NCBI GenBank assembly: GCA_035533815.1
Contig: DATLTB010000019.1
Coordinates: 1 to 35,796, forward strand
DNA from: JANWKA01 sp035533815
GTDB lineage: Bacteria; Bacteroidota; Bacteroidia; Chitinophagales; Chitinophagaceae
DNA: 35,796 nt
Reading direction: 5' to 3'
The notes below the pieces were generated by a model. It saw only the letters and a list, made by a program, of their open reading frames with translations. It did no database searches and was not told the origin of the DNA. Every line of letters begins with the position of its first letter. Positions within the stretch are counted from its first letter, which is position 1. Position numbers and translations under genes: made by a program. Shown in pieces: positions 17,082 to 26,194 of the stretch.

Positions 17082-18608
17082 TTATTGTTTAAGCACCTGG
17101 TTAAAAAAGTTCACGGCATCTCCATGAAGTTTGGTGATTGTTGATTTGCTGATATAAACCATATGTCCGGCCTTGTAATAGGTTATCTGCAGGCGTTTTT
17201 GCTGATCCGGTTTCATGCCCATATGGCGGACTACATATTCTGCATTGAAAAATGGGGTAGCCAGGTCAAAATATCCGCATACTACCCAGATGTGCAGATA
17301 GGGGTTGGTGACCATGGCCTGGTGTAAGGTCTCGGAAACATCCAGGAAACGGTTTTCCACATTCCGGTAATCCCAGGGCCATACATCGGCCAGGGGTTCA
17401 TAGACCAGGTCATTTTTATATTTCAGGTCCTTCCTCACATATTCATTGAAAGTGGCCGTGAATACACCACTGAGGTTGACATCACTGGGATCATAATGGG
17501 GATATTCACCGACATCATCTATATCGTCTCCGGAGAACCGGCTGTCATAGCGTCCGATCAGCTTTCCTTCGCTGTACAACAGCCGCTTGAAAAACCGGTG
17601 ATCCTGGATGCGCAGGTTGGATTTTTTAATATAGTCTACCGGCAGGCTGGTAAAATGATGGATTTCTTCCGCAATGGAATCCCGCTCCGGGCCAGGTAGT
17701 TGATCCCCTTCAAGCAGGGCTGTGGCATAGGCACCGCCAGCAAAGGCTTCCGCTTCCCCCGCCACCTGCTCCACGGTCTTGCTTTCCATTTCCGGGCTGA
17801 GCTTTTTGTAGTACCAGGCCGTGGTTGCATAGGAGGGCAGGAAAAAAATATATGGCCATTCATTGCCGGGGGTGAAAGATATGGTTTGAAAGTTCAGTAC
17901 GGAAGAGATCAGGATAATACCGTTTAGGTACATGCTGTAGCGCTGCTGCATATATCCGGCCAGCCCAGCGGCGCGGGTGGTGCCATAACTTTCCCCAAGG
18001 ATGAACTTCGGAGAACCCCATCGCTCATACTTCGTGGTCCATAGCCGGATAAAAGCCCCTACTGAGGCGATGTCTTCATTATAACCATGGAACTGATCCG
18101 CATTCTGGCCTGGAGCAGCCCGGCTGTATCCGGAAGATACCGGATCAATGAATACCAGGTCTGTCTGGTCCAGCCAGGTGTTCTGGTTGGTTTCCAGGTG
18201 GTAGGGAGGTGCAGGAGCCCGGCCTTTGTCATTGAGTACCACTCTTTCGGGTCCAAGTGCTCCCATATGGAGCCAGATGGAACTGGATCCCGGCCCCCCA
18301 TTGAAAGCAAAAGTGACCGGACGGGAATCCGGAGAAACACCGTCCTTGGTATAGGCTATAAAAAAAATATACGCTTTCAGCTTTCCCAGATCATCCTTCA
18401 TCTTCAGATAACCGGTTGTAGCCGTATAGTTCAGCGTCTTTCCGTCAACTACGATAGAATGATGGGTGATGACCGGATTCAGGCTGGAATCAGGGATAAT
18501 CTGATTTAGTTTGCTGGTATCCGGTTTACGGGGCTTTATCCTATTCCTGGGCTGGGCATTCATATAACTCGGAAGGACAATGAAGAAAAGAATCAATAAT
18601 AGTTTCAT
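17082..18608 (-). CDS. Secreted S10-family serine carboxypeptidase
   Basis: Alpha/beta-hydrolase peptidase that removes C-terminal residues from peptides. The signal peptide MKLLLILFFIVLPSYMNA indicates export. The oxyanion-hole region FNGGPGSSSIWLHMGALGPE, the nucleophile elbow GESYG (S207), D448 in CGYFDLATPF and H482 in KAGHMVYI make the Ser-Asp-His triad of family S10. Length (508) is normal for the bacterial members. It is preceded by a 248-base gap from the M1 peptidase gene on the same strand, so it may be transcribed with that operon or separately. Immediately after its stop the reading frame runs on into the hepT remnant. Exact specificity cannot be told from the sequence. Confidence 0.93.
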   Translation of the reverse strand: MKLLLILFFIVLPSYMNAQPRNRIKPRKPDTSKLNQIIPDSSLNPVITHHSIVVDGKTLNYTATTGYLKMKDDLGKLKAYIFFIAYTKDGVSPDSRPVTFAFNGGPGSSSIWLHMGALGPERVVLNDKGRAPAPPYHLETNQNTWLDQTDLVFIDPVSSGYSRAAPGQNADQFHGYNEDIASVGAFIRLWTTKYERWGSPKFILGESYGTTRAAGLAGYMQQRYSMYLNGIILISSVLNFQTISFTPGNEWPYIFFLPSYATTAWYYKKLSPEMESKTVEQVAGEAEAFAGGAYATALLEGDQLPGPERDSIAEEIHHFTSLPVDYIKKSNLRIQDHRFFKRLLYSEGKLIGRYDSRFSGDDIDDVGEYPHYDPSDVNLSGVFTATFNEYVRKDLKYKNDLVYEPLADVWPWDYRNVENRFLDVSETLHQAMVTNPYLHIWVVCGYFDLATPFFNAEYVVRHMGMKPDQQKRLQITYYKAGHMVYISKSTITKLHGDAVNFFNQVLKQ

Positions 18609-18856
18609 GGAATGGGTATTGATGAAGGTATAAATATAGAGAAAGATGCCAATTTCTCATTATCAGGGATAAACTCTTGGATTAAAATGCCTTCAACAAG
18701 ATCAGGGGTGGATCCCCCCTCATGTCCGACCCGGAAAGATTTCGGGGAGGCTGGCAATAGAAGGAACAACTGGATCATTCCGGTATTCCATTTCCCTGAA
18801 TAGTCACCTGGTTCCTTAAAGAAGATAACCGGTACAGTAGCTACTATCCTTCATTT

Positions 18857-20506
18857 TTACAACATCACCGCTTGGGGGTGGGTTAAAGTAGCCTTCATCA
18901 ATAAATACTGCTGAGGATCTATAACGACCGAATCGGGACGTTCAGGCATCCGGAAATTCCAGGTTTGATTGGCCTGATCCAGATTTAAACGCTTTCGGAT
19001 GACCCTTTCTCCTTTCAGGTAGAACCGGAGATCAACCGGCATACGATAGACCTGCCTGTGTTGCCGCTGGACCAGATGTACGGATATGCTGCGTGTCTCC
19101 GATCGGTAGGTCCAATTCCAGTCCAGCACGGGATAGCCGGGCCGGTAGATCCATTCCCGGAAAAACCAGGAAAGACTGGTATGGGCAACCTGTTCCATGG
19201 ACCGTTCAAAATCACTGGTCAGGGCACAGCCATGACGGTATCGCTGGTAATACTTCCTCATGCCTTCCCAGAACTTTTTCTTTCCCAGCAGGTGCTCAAG
19301 CATTCGGAGGACATATCCACCTTTCTGGTAGGTATTGGCATTGAGCAACAAGTTAAGGTTGGTGATTGTGGTATCCACTACAGGTGCGGGCCTGCGTCGG
19401 TACAAGGCAAACACCTTTTTTTTATTTTGCCTTAATACTGTTTCCAGACTATCGGTCCCGAATACTTTCCCGATATAAAAATTCTCAAAAAAAGTAGCAA
19501 AACCTTCACTTAGCCAGATATGGTGCCAGTCCTTTTCCGTGACATCATCCCCAAACCACTGATGGGCGATTTCGTGCGCAATAATGACTTCATTGAGATG
19601 TCTGCCGGTGACCTGCTTGTCATCATAAAAAATACAGCTGGCATTTTCCATGCCGCCATACCTGGTCGTGGACTCCACATTGGCAAGTTTCTCGAAAGGG
19701 AAAGGACCAAGATACTTCTCATACAAGGCAAGGACTTTTCCTGCCACGGCAAAATCTGCAAATCCCTTTTTCCGGTCCTGGGGGTAAACCCAGCTTTCCA
19801 GGGGAGTGCCATGAACAGCTGGAAGGAATTGAACCGCGAATGGGGCCACTCCAATGACCATCAGGTAAGGAGTGATGGGCACGGTTTCCCTCCAGTGTGT
19901 CCGCAGGTACCCACCCCCCAGGTTACTTCTTTCCACCAGCCTCCCGTTGGAAACAACCTGATCTCTGTCCGGGGCTATCACCACGAAATCCACCGTGGCT
20001 TTTGCGGCAGGCCGGTCAATCACCGGCAGCCAGTCATGTGCGCGGTCCGGCCAGTTATCACCGAAAAACATGCGGTGCCCGGATTTATTTTTGGAAATGA
20101 TCAGGCCGTCCGCGGGAATGCCCTGATAGGCAATTTCCAGGCTTTCAGTGTCCGATTTTATCATTATCCGGCCCAGCTCCATAGTCAGCTTTCCGGAGTC
20201 CTGGGAAAATGGCAATAATTGGCCTGCAAAGCGAATACTTTTTACCACCATTCCCTTGCCGGTTGCGGCATGGAGACCATCCAGGTCCAGCTGCAATTGG
20301 GGAATGATCATGCGGGGGAACCGGATATCCAGCGTGGCCAACCCGACAATGCAATCGGAAGTATCATTCAGGGAAATCCGGAAATGGTAATGGATGATCT
20401 CCAGGCTGTCTTTAGCAGGGAGGATTTCCTTTTTAGGCGGGATAGCCATGTATAGAAGCATCCCCCAAACCACCACTGGATTTGCCATCGGATTTTTTTT
20501 ATTCAC
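18857..20506 (-). CDS. M1-family zinc metallopeptidase (aminopeptidase N-like), compact
   Basis: Zinc aminopeptidase of the gluzincin clan. The zinc site is H311-E312-x2-H315 (HEIAHQWFGDD) with the third ligand E334 in WLSEGFATFFE, exactly 18 residues after the second His; the exopeptidase motif appears as GGMENAS and a likely transition-state Tyr lies in NTYQKGGYVLRML. An N-terminal hydrophobic stretch suggests export. At 549 residues it resembles the short LTA4H/ColAP-like forms and lacks the large C-terminal helical domain of classical PepN (about 850). The GTG at 20504-20506 overlaps the TGA of the preceding gene (GTGA), a translational-coupling arrangement; an in-frame ATG at 20488 would shorten it by six residues. 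Last gene of a four-gene operon. Confidence 0.9.
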   Translation of the reverse strand: MNKKNPMANPVVVWGMLLYMAIPPKKEILPAKDSLEIIHYHFRISLNDTSDCIVGLATLDIRFPRMIIPQLQLDLDGLHAATGKGMVVKSIRFAGQLLPFSQDSGKLTMELGRIMIKSDTESLEIAYQGIPADGLIISKNKSGHRMFFGDNWPDRAHDWLPVIDRPAAKATVDFVVIAPDRDQVVSNGRLVERSNLGGGYLRTHWRETVPITPYLMVIGVAPFAVQFLPAVHGTPLESWVYPQDRKKGFADFAVAGKVLALYEKYLGPFPFEKLANVESTTRYGGMENASCIFYDDKQVTGRHLNEVIIAHEIAHQWFGDDVTEKDWHHIWLSEGFATFFENFYIGKVFGTDSLETVLRQNKKKVFALYRRRPAPVVDTTITNLNLLLNANTYQKGGYVLRMLEHLLGKKKFWEGMRKYYQRYRHGCALTSDFERSMEQVAHTSLSWFFREWIYRPGYPVLDWNWTYRSETRSISVHLVQRQHRQVYRMPVDLRFYLKGERVIRKRLNLDQANQTWNFRMPERPDSVVIDPQQYLLMKATLTHPQAVML

Positions 20507-21024
20507 TTCAGCTGATCATGGATCCATTGGCTGAGCTGGCCATTTTTTTTAAGCCGGATATAGTTCCTGATCGACTTGTCTTTATACAGCAAAGGAATAT
20601 TGTACTGATACAGGGTCAGCACCCCATCCACTCCGGCCAGCTGGATAGTATCCTGGCTCTTATTATTGGGATGCTGAATTTCAAATACGGCCATGGCCCC
20701 GACATAGGCAGTCAGCAGATCAATATGATAAGGGCTATTTTTTTTGTTCATTATGGGGGCAATCGTGCCGTTCAGGTTGATAGTCTGGGGACAACCGTTA
20801 AGCCAGCCCACCAGGAATTTTTCTGCTTCCCGGCGGGTTTGGATGTCCCGATCCAGGGAAGAATGCAGCAGCCAGTTCACGGTGGTGATCACCGTATCCT
20901 GGTAAATCCGGTAATCCATTGCTTTGGCCAGGACATCATTTACAGGGGGCTGATATTGTTGTGCATGGACTTCTGCGGACCAGCTGAGGGCAAACAAGGT
21001 GAACAGGAAGTAGCTGTACCGCAT
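20503..21024 (-). CDS. Secreted protein of unknown function
   Basis: I do not recognise this 173-residue protein. It starts with a clear signal peptide (MRYSYFLFTLFALSWSAEVHA, cleavage after AHA-type site expected near residue 21). The mature part is mixed alpha/beta with no cysteine pair or catalytic motif that I can name; phrases such as LTAYVGAMAVFEIQHP and VDGVLTLYQYNIPLLYK suggest a compact helical domain. It lies between the OsmC gene (20-base gap) and the M1 peptidase, whose start overlaps its stop by four bases, so it is probably produced together with the peptidase and may act with it outside the cytoplasm. That link is inference from position only. Confidence 0.75.
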   Translation of the reverse strand: MRYSYFLFTLFALSWSAEVHAQQYQPPVNDVLAKAMDYRIYQDTVITTVNWLLHSSLDRDIQTRREAEKFLVGWLNGCPQTINLNGTIAPIMNKKNSPYHIDLLTAYVGAMAVFEIQHPNNKSQDTIQLAGVDGVLTLYQYNIPLLYKDKSIRNYIRLKKNGQLSQWIHDQLK

Positions 21025-21044
21025 AAAACGATTCAGGTTGAAAA

Positions 21045-21530
21045 TTAGGTACTGGTATCCGGGATTATTTTACAAAGGGCATGATAGAGTACCGGAAAAT
21101 TGCAGGAACGGGCAATAAAACATAATTCCCCGGCTTTTTGATGAAGGGCCAGCGCTTTGATTTCCTGCACATGCTCCGAAAGGGTCACCACCGGGCTCAG
21201 CACCACTTCTTTGAAATGACCTCCCCCATCTGGGCTGATTTGGATCGTTCCCTTGGCCATATCGGTATAATCCTTCACGACAATGCCGGCATCTGCACAT
21301 AAATGGAGATACCAGAGCATGTGGCATCCGGACAGGGCGGCAACCAGGAGCTCCTCCGGATTGTACCGTCCCGGATCTCCACGGAAAATGGGGTCTGAAG
21401 AACAGGCCAGATCCGGTTTACCCGCAGCGGAGATGATATGGTCTCTGCTATAAGTCCGGTACCCGGATGTTCCTTCGCCCTGGTTTCCAGTCCACTTAAG
21501 ATGTAGTTGATAATGATGCAGATCGGACAT
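21045..21530 (-). CDS. OsmC/Ohr-family peroxide-reducing protein
   Basis: OsmC-fold thiol peroxidase family member of 161 residues, expected in the cytoplasm as a dimer that detoxifies organic hydroperoxides. The two conserved cysteines are visible: one in the helix start ALSGCHMLWYLHLCADAG and one in CFIARSCNFPV near the C-terminus. The NPEELLVAALSGC motif is diagnostic. It differs from the short Ohr type in its longer N-terminal segment (HLKWTGNQGEGTSGYRTYSR), which is common in the YhfA/OsmC-like Bacteroidota members. It starts 10 bases after the stop of the large BNR protein, and the next gene follows after 20 bases, so it is embedded in an operon of otherwise exported proteins. Confidence 0.9.
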   Translation of the reverse strand: MSDLHHYQLHLKWTGNQGEGTSGYRTYSRDHIISAAGKPDLACSSDPIFRGDPGRYNPEELLVAALSGCHMLWYLHLCADAGIVVKDYTDMAKGTIQISPDGGGHFKEVVLSPVVTLSEHVQEIKALALHQKAGELCFIARSCNFPVLYHALCKIIPDTST

Positions 21531-21540
21531 GCAGGGGAGG

Positions 21541-24500
21541 TTATGGATTATCCGCTAAATGCAATATGGGCTGATTGGTTTGTTGCAGCCGGGAATTGAT
21601 CCTGACTACCCGGTTATTCAGATTTTTCCAGGATTTCCAAAGAATCCTGAATGATGAGAGGGCCTTATTCAGTCCACGCACCATACTGACCGTAGGTCGC
21701 CGGTCGGCTCCCTGCAGCTGATTCTGGATATAGGCCAATTCCCTTTCCAAAAGATTAAATCCTGGATTTCCAACCCGGTGGCCTGTTTCCAGCCATTCAG
21801 CCAGTTGGTCCAGGACAAGCAGGGAATCGGACAAATCAGGGGAAATGGCATGCGGGTAAGCATTTATCTGGCTGCGGAAACTTTGAAGTTGATGCAGCGC
21901 AGTCATGATGTTCAGCCGGTGCTGATAGCAGGATTGGGAAAGATTGAACTGCAACTGCAGATCTGCAACCGGAGTCTTCACCCGGGGATCCATATCGACC
22001 TTGATTTTCCGGGAATAGCTTTTCCCCTGCACTTTAAGGGTAATCGTATATATTCCAGGCATCACCCAGGGTGAACTGGGCTCGGCCGGTGTATTGTGGT
22101 ATACGGCTCCAATGGAATAATTAGCCGGTATATTCAGGGGTTGTTCATGGAGATCCCAGATAAACCGATGTTCCCCCGGAGCCGCACTCAGGATTTGTTG
22201 CGGACGGATCCAGTACAGGGGGATATTGACATGGGGAATGGCTGCCAGGGTATCAGCACTGGAATAAACCCTGATCAGTTTTCCTGAAGCGCCGGTGATT
22301 TCCAGGCTGATTTTCCCTTCTACATGGTCGTTAAGGAAATAGTCCAGGATGGCTCCATCAGGCGGATTCTGACCAGCCGGTTCATCCGGTGGCAGGGGAG
22401 TATCCGTGTTCATATCCCACCTGACCCGGACTGCATCCGCTGGGGGATACAGGTAATTTTCTTCCCCGTGGATCCCTGAAATATGCCGCAATGGGGTGAT
22501 ATCATCCAAAATCCAGAACCCCCTTCCATGTGTCGCAGCTACCAGGTCATTGTCCTTGATCATGATGTCCCGGACTGAAGTGGCTGGCATATTCAGTCTC
22601 AGGCTCTGCCAGTGGTCCCCATCGTCGAAGGAAACATATACGGCTGTTTCCGTACTGGCATACAGCAAGCCTTTTGATACAGGGTCCTCCCGGACTGCAT
22701 TGACCGGTTCATCGGGTAATCCTTGTACAATGGGTGTCCATGTTTTGCCCCCGTCATGGGTGCGGAAAATATGGGGACGCTGATCATCCACCCGGATATT
22801 GTTCACTGCAGCATAAGCGGTTTGGGGATCAAAATGCCCGGCATCAATCAGGGAAACCTTATTCCAGGAATGAATTTCCGGTGGGGTGACATTGGTCCAG
22901 TGCTTCCCTCCGTCCCGGGTAACCTGAATCAGTCCGTCATCTGTGCCGGCCCAGATCAGGTGCTCTTCAAGGGGAGAAGGGGCTACGGTATAAATGACCC
23001 CCCTTCTGGGCATATGTTCCATCTGTTTGGTGCGGTATATCCCTACACTTGGGGGAATATTCCAGGTATTGCGGGTCAGGTCCGGGCTGATGACCTGCCA
23101 GGAATGGCCTTCATCCTGGGTCTTAAACAGGACATTCCCCCCCAGGTACAAAGTATGGGGATCCAGGGGGGAAAAAAGTAAAGGCGCCGTACGGAGAAAC
23201 CGGTATTTCCCTCCATGGACTGCGCCCGGGGATACATCCTGAACCTGTCCGGTCCTTTTGTCATAACGGCTGACCTTGCCTCCATATACAATATCCGGAT
23301 TCAGGGGATCGGGAGCCACATATCCATATTCTTCAGCGCCAACCGGATGCCATTCCCGGTCCGTAATCTCCCCGTCATTGCTGCGGCTGGCAATACCCAC
23401 CGAACCGCTTTCCTGCTGGCCGCTGTAAAGGTTATACGGAAATGCATTGTCTGCTTCCACATGATAGAGCTGGGCAGTAGGCTGGGTATACCAGGAACTC
23501 CAGGATTTACCGCTGTTCACAGTAATAATGGCCCCCTGGTCGCTGACCACGAGCAGGATATCCGGATTGACCGGGTTGATCCAGACATTCTGATAATCAT
23601 CTCCACCGGGTGCCCCGCGGAAACCCGTCCAGGTCTTCCCCCCATCCAGGGATTTCCACATCACGATGCTGGTGCTATAAACCAGGTTGGGATTCTTAGG
23701 GTCCACGGCAAGCACGGGGAGGTCTCCTCCCCCGATGCGATCAGCGGGGAGGGGATCCCGGGTGATCCTGTTCCAGGTTGATCCCCCATCGTCGGACCGG
23801 AAAATGCCGAGTTTCCGGCCATAGGCCACAGCTGCATACATCCGACTCGGCTGACTGGCAGCAATGGCCAGGTGGACCTGGGTCAAACTATCACCGTTGC
23901 CAGGCAGCCCTTTACCGATCTTTTTCCAGGTGGTCCCCCCGTCCGTGGATTTAAACACCCCTCCGAAACCGTCCCAGGCCCCGTTTTCCCAGGGTCCTTC
24001 CCGGGATTTCCAGAGTGTGGCAAATACCACGGAGGAATTTTGGGGATCCAGCAGCACCTGGTCTGCTCCGGTATTCTCATCTACATACAAGACCTGTTGA
24101 AAACTTTTTCCTCCATCTGTGGACCGGTATACGCCACGTTGGGCATTAGGTCCATACGGATGGCCTAATACCGCCACAAACAACCGGCTGGGATCCTGGG
24201 GATCGATAGCTATGGAAGGGATCTGTTGGCCATCCCGAAGCCCAAGATGGGTCCAGCTTCGGCCTCCATTTTCGGTTTTATATATGCCATCACCGGTCGA
24301 CAGATCGGGCCGGTGCAGGCCTTCCCCGCTTCCTGCATACAGGATATCCGGATTGGAGGGGGATTCGGCCAGGGACCCGATAGAGCCTGTGGGTTCATGA
24401 TCAAATACCGGTTTCCAGGTGCGGCCATAATCATCCGTTTTCCAGATCCCCCCGTCCACTGCACCCACATAAAATATATTGGGCTGACTGGCCGAACCTG

Positions 24501-24660
24501 CAGCCGAACAGGTCCTGCCACCCCGGTAAGGACCGATACATCGCCATTGCAGGGAGCTGAGCAGGGCAGGATCAACGGTCTGGGCCATCAATGTATGCAA
24601 GGCAACAAACCAGGAAATAAAAAATAGCCATGTTTTTTTAAGACAGGATGCAGGAACCAT
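21541..24660 (-). CDS. Secreted BNR-repeat / VPS10 (sortilin-like) propeller protein
   Basis: A 1039-residue exported protein of the sortilin-like or "WD40/YVTN/BNR-like repeat" group common in Bacteroidota. After a signal peptide (hydrophobic WLFFISWFVALHTLMA) come about ten Asp-box (SxDxGxxW) repeats over residues 30-680, e.g. KTENGGRSW, RSTDGGKSF, KSTDGGTTW, RSDDGGSTW, KSLDGGKTW, RTHDGGKTW. They predict one or two beta-propellers. The last third (about 750-1039) has a beta-sandwich-like part and a helical C-terminus. Although database names often say glycosyl hydrolase, the catalytic residues of sialidases are not evident, so binding or assembly is as likely as enzymatic activity. It is the first gene of the four-gene operon running down to the M1 peptidase. 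The 174-base upstream gap to the XRE gene would hold its promoter; I see no clear consensus box. Confidence 0.85.
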   Translation of the reverse strand: MVPASCLKKTWLFFISWFVALHTLMAQTVDPALLSSLQWRCIGPYRGGRTCSAAGSASQPNIFYVGAVDGGIWKTDDYGRTWKPVFDHEPTGSIGSLAESPSNPDILYAGSGEGLHRPDLSTGDGIYKTENGGRSWTHLGLRDGQQIPSIAIDPQDPSRLFVAVLGHPYGPNAQRGVYRSTDGGKSFQQVLYVDENTGADQVLLDPQNSSVVFATLWKSREGPWENGAWDGFGGVFKSTDGGTTWKKIGKGLPGNGDSLTQVHLAIAASQPSRMYAAVAYGRKLGIFRSDDGGSTWNRITRDPLPADRIGGGDLPVLAVDPKNPNLVYSTSIVMWKSLDGGKTWTGFRGAPGGDDYQNVWINPVNPDILLVVSDQGAIITVNSGKSWSSWYTQPTAQLYHVEADNAFPYNLYSGQQESGSVGIASRSNDGEITDREWHPVGAEEYGYVAPDPLNPDIVYGGKVSRYDKRTGQVQDVSPGAVHGGKYRFLRTAPLLFSPLDPHTLYLGGNVLFKTQDEGHSWQVISPDLTRNTWNIPPSVGIYRTKQMEHMPRRGVIYTVAPSPLEEHLIWAGTDDGLIQVTRDGGKHWTNVTPPEIHSWNKVSLIDAGHFDPQTAYAAVNNIRVDDQRPHIFRTHDGGKTWTPIVQGLPDEPVNAVREDPVSKGLLYASTETAVYVSFDDGDHWQSLRLNMPATSVRDIMIKDNDLVAATHGRGFWILDDITPLRHISGIHGEENYLYPPADAVRVRWDMNTDTPLPPDEPAGQNPPDGAILDYFLNDHVEGKISLEITGASGKLIRVYSSADTLAAIPHVNIPLYWIRPQQILSAAPGEHRFIWDLHEQPLNIPANYSIGAVYHNTPAEPSSPWVMPGIYTITLKVQGKSYSRKIKVDMDPRVKTPVADLQLQFNLSQSCYQHRLNIMTALHQLQSFRSQINAYPHAISPDLSDSLLVLDQLAEWLETGHRVGNPGFNLLERELAYIQNQLQGADRRPTVSMVRGLNKALSSFRILWKSWKNLNNRVVRINSRLQQTNQPILHLADNP

Positions 24661-24834
24661 AAACTCAACAGATTTTTAACCCCATCGGATCAGGATAGTC
24701 CAAATGTACATCACCGGCTTATTTAATACAAGGGAAAGACGGGGTGCGGCCCTGCTCGGGGAAATAAAAACTCAGCTAAGTTCCCCGAATTAAGGGGCTA
24801 AAACATCCATGCTCAAGGGGGGGGTGCCGGAAGA

Positions 24835-25035
24835 TTAATCTTTTTTCTCCAGGAAGAAAATATCTTCCACCTGCTTACTGAACACCCTGGCAATTTTTAG
24901 AGCCAGTACGGTAGAAGGGACATATTTATTAGCTTCCATGGCATTGATGGTTTGTCTGCTGACCGAAACTTTGTTTGCCAGATCCTCCTGAGTGAGCCCT
25001 TTTATTGCCCTTTCCACTTTAATATTATTTTTCAT
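24835..25035 (-). CDS. Small XRE-family helix-turn-helix regulator
   Basis: A DNA-binding repressor-type protein of 66 residues, almost entirely one HTH_3 domain: KVERAIKGLTQEDLANKVSV then SRQTINAMEANKYVPSTVLA, the recognition helix being in SRQTINAME. Members of this compact group (YozG/CLB-like) are usually encoded with a small membrane protein. I chose the ATG at 25035 (MKNNIKVERA), which matches the family N-terminus; an upstream ATG at 25053 would add six residues. The gene overlaps the 3' end of the membrane-protein gene by 11 bases, so both are translated from one message. Likely target is its own promoter, where two repeats occur (25525-25557). It ends with a Lys-rich tail. Confidence 0.92.
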   Translation of the reverse strand: MKNNIKVERAIKGLTQEDLANKVSVSRQTINAMEANKYVPSTVLALKIARVFSKQVEDIFFLEKKD

Positions 25036-25501
25036 CAGGAACAGGTTTTGCATGTTTAAATAGCAAATAATTAAAGCGGGTGATGAAAAGGATTAAAACG
25101 GTGAACATATTATATACCATGACCGTCAGGAAGGAAGTACCATAAACAAACAGGAAGGCCAGCAGCAAAAAAAAATAATTTATACATACAGCCCAGAGCA
25201 GGGATGAAAACCGGATAGATGCGATGTATTCATCTTCTTTTTTTTCTCTGGAAAAGGCTACCAGCATTGCCCCTCCAATGCATAAAATGCCTACCACCGT
25301 ATCGGTGATATTGGTCCGGATAAAACTAAAGGGCCTCGTGAAACCAAAAATATCACCTGGGAATATGGCAAATACCCTGGCATATAACCAGTTTGCCTGA
25401 AATCCTGAAAAGCTCAGCAGAACCCCGGCAAAGCTTGCCGGGATAAGGATTAACCAGCCAATTATTTTAAACCGGTGCGGAAGTAAGCGAAGGAGTAGCA
25501 T
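25025..25501 (-). CDS. Four-helix integral membrane protein paired with XRE regulator
   Basis: A 158-residue membrane protein of unknown function with four predicted helices: about 14-34 (IIGWLILIPASFAGVLLSF), 64-82 (DTVVGILCIGGAMLVAF), 100-120 (AVCINYFFLLLAFLFVYG) and 122-148 (VYNMFTVLILFITRFNYLLF). A short charged stretch (FSREKKEDEYIASIR) lies in the loop between helices two and three. Such proteins are frequently found directly upstream of small XRE regulators in Bacteroidota; what they sense or do is not established. The overlap of its 3' end with the regulator gene implies co-expression. The promoter and operator repeats lie within the 60 bases upstream of its ATG. Confidence 0.8.
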   Translation of the reverse strand: MLLLRLLPHRFKIIGWLILIPASFAGVLLSFSGFQANWLYARVFAIFPGDIFGFTRPFSFIRTNITDTVVGILCIGGAMLVAFSREKKEDEYIASIRFSSLLWAVCINYFFLLLAFLFVYGTSFLTVMVYNMFTVLILFITRFNYLLFKHAKPVPDEK

Positions 25502-25524
25502 AAAATTTTAATACAAATGTAATG

Positions 25525-25557
25525 TATATTTTACATAAAGACAAATATACTTTACAT
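25525..25557 (-). promoter_or_regulatory. Tandem operator-like repeats upstream of the membrane protein/XRE operon
   Basis: On the minus strand two 12-base direct repeats, ATGTAAAGTATA (25546-25557) and ATGTAAAATATA (25525-25536), differ at one base and start 21 bases apart, i.e. two turns of DNA. The second also forms part of an imperfect inverted repeat with TTACAT (25517-25522), and arms GACAAA/TTTGTC flank the first. This layout fits binding by a dimeric HTH protein, most simply the XRE regulator of the same operon. Confidence 0.6.
25542..25549 (-). promoter_or_regulatory. Promoter -7 box of the membrane protein/XRE operon
   Basis: TATATTTG on the minus strand is a perfect TAnnTTTG match, 41 bases before the ATG of the membrane protein gene. 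A TTG occurs upstream (minus strand, just before ACAAAATG), but it is closer to the box than usual. The box overlaps the first operator-like repeat, so a bound regulator should block RNA polymerase. Confidence 0.55.
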
Positions 25558-25586
25558 TTTGTCAAAAAACATGGCATAACCAGGAA

Positions 25587-26093
25587 TCACCGGTGTTGCC
25601 CAAAAAACCCCACCTGTGTCAGGAAGGAAACCTGGTCAAAATAAGTCATCTCGGAAACAATTTTCCCATTCCGGAAATCCAGGATACTGCAGTTTTTCAG
25701 GGAATAGGTTTTGCCAATCATATAATCGGATGCCTGCTGCTCCACATGCCGGATGGTCCCTGTGGAAGTATATTCCACGGTCACCGTGTGTTTGGAAGGG
25801 ATGATCCGGCTGATGGTATAGCTTAGGTCCGGTGATCCGGTGAAATACCTGGAATAGACAGATTTAAATCCGGCTGGTCCGATTTGTATTTCCCGGTACC
25901 CGAGGGAAGCAATCCTGGCGCTGTCACTATACATGGAAGCCGCAGCATCGAGTTCATGGCGGCTCATCAGCTGAAATTTTCTTTTCACCAGCTGGATGAG
26001 TTTGCTTTTGTCCTGGGAATAGCCAAGCCGCCATAAACCCAGTCCAATCAGCAAAAACCAGGCTGCCTTAGGAAACAAAAACTTATTTATCAT
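25587..26093 (-). CDS. Exported SnoaL/NTF2-like protein
   Basis: A 168-residue protein with a signal peptide (hydrophobic AAWFLLIGLGLWRLGYS, cleavage near residue 26) followed by a single SnoaL/NTF2-like cone-shaped domain. Family features are the initial helix IQLVKRKFQLMSRHELDAA, the MYSDSARIASLGY strand, the GPAGFKSVYSRYF turn and the final strands ILDFRNGKIVSEMTYFDQ. NTF2-like domains bind small hydrophobic molecules or act as enzymes such as isomerases and cyclases; no catalytic residues can be assigned here. It stands alone on the minus strand, 85 bases upstream of the membrane protein/XRE operon and divergent from the dihydroorotase-like gene. Confidence 0.8.
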   Translation of the reverse strand: MINKFLFPKAAWFLLIGLGLWRLGYSQDKSKLIQLVKRKFQLMSRHELDAAASMYSDSARIASLGYREIQIGPAGFKSVYSRYFTGSPDLSYTISRIIPSKHTVTVEYTSTGTIRHVEQQASDYMIGKTYSLKNCSILDFRNGKIVSEMTYFDQVSFLTQVGFFGQHR

Positions 26094-26194
26094 GGGGAAG
26101 CAGTTTTAGCAAAAATAGCCAGATCAGGGCATTCCCCCCGGTATCGTTTGGACAGATTCCGGCACCAATATCGGGCAAAGGGAAACTTTTTGAT

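Noticed and set aside
22500..24500. Many short similar stretches that might suggest a repeat array
   Set aside because: They are the codons of Asp-box repeats in the BNR protein, diverged and irregularly spaced; not a CRISPR or tandem DNA repeat.
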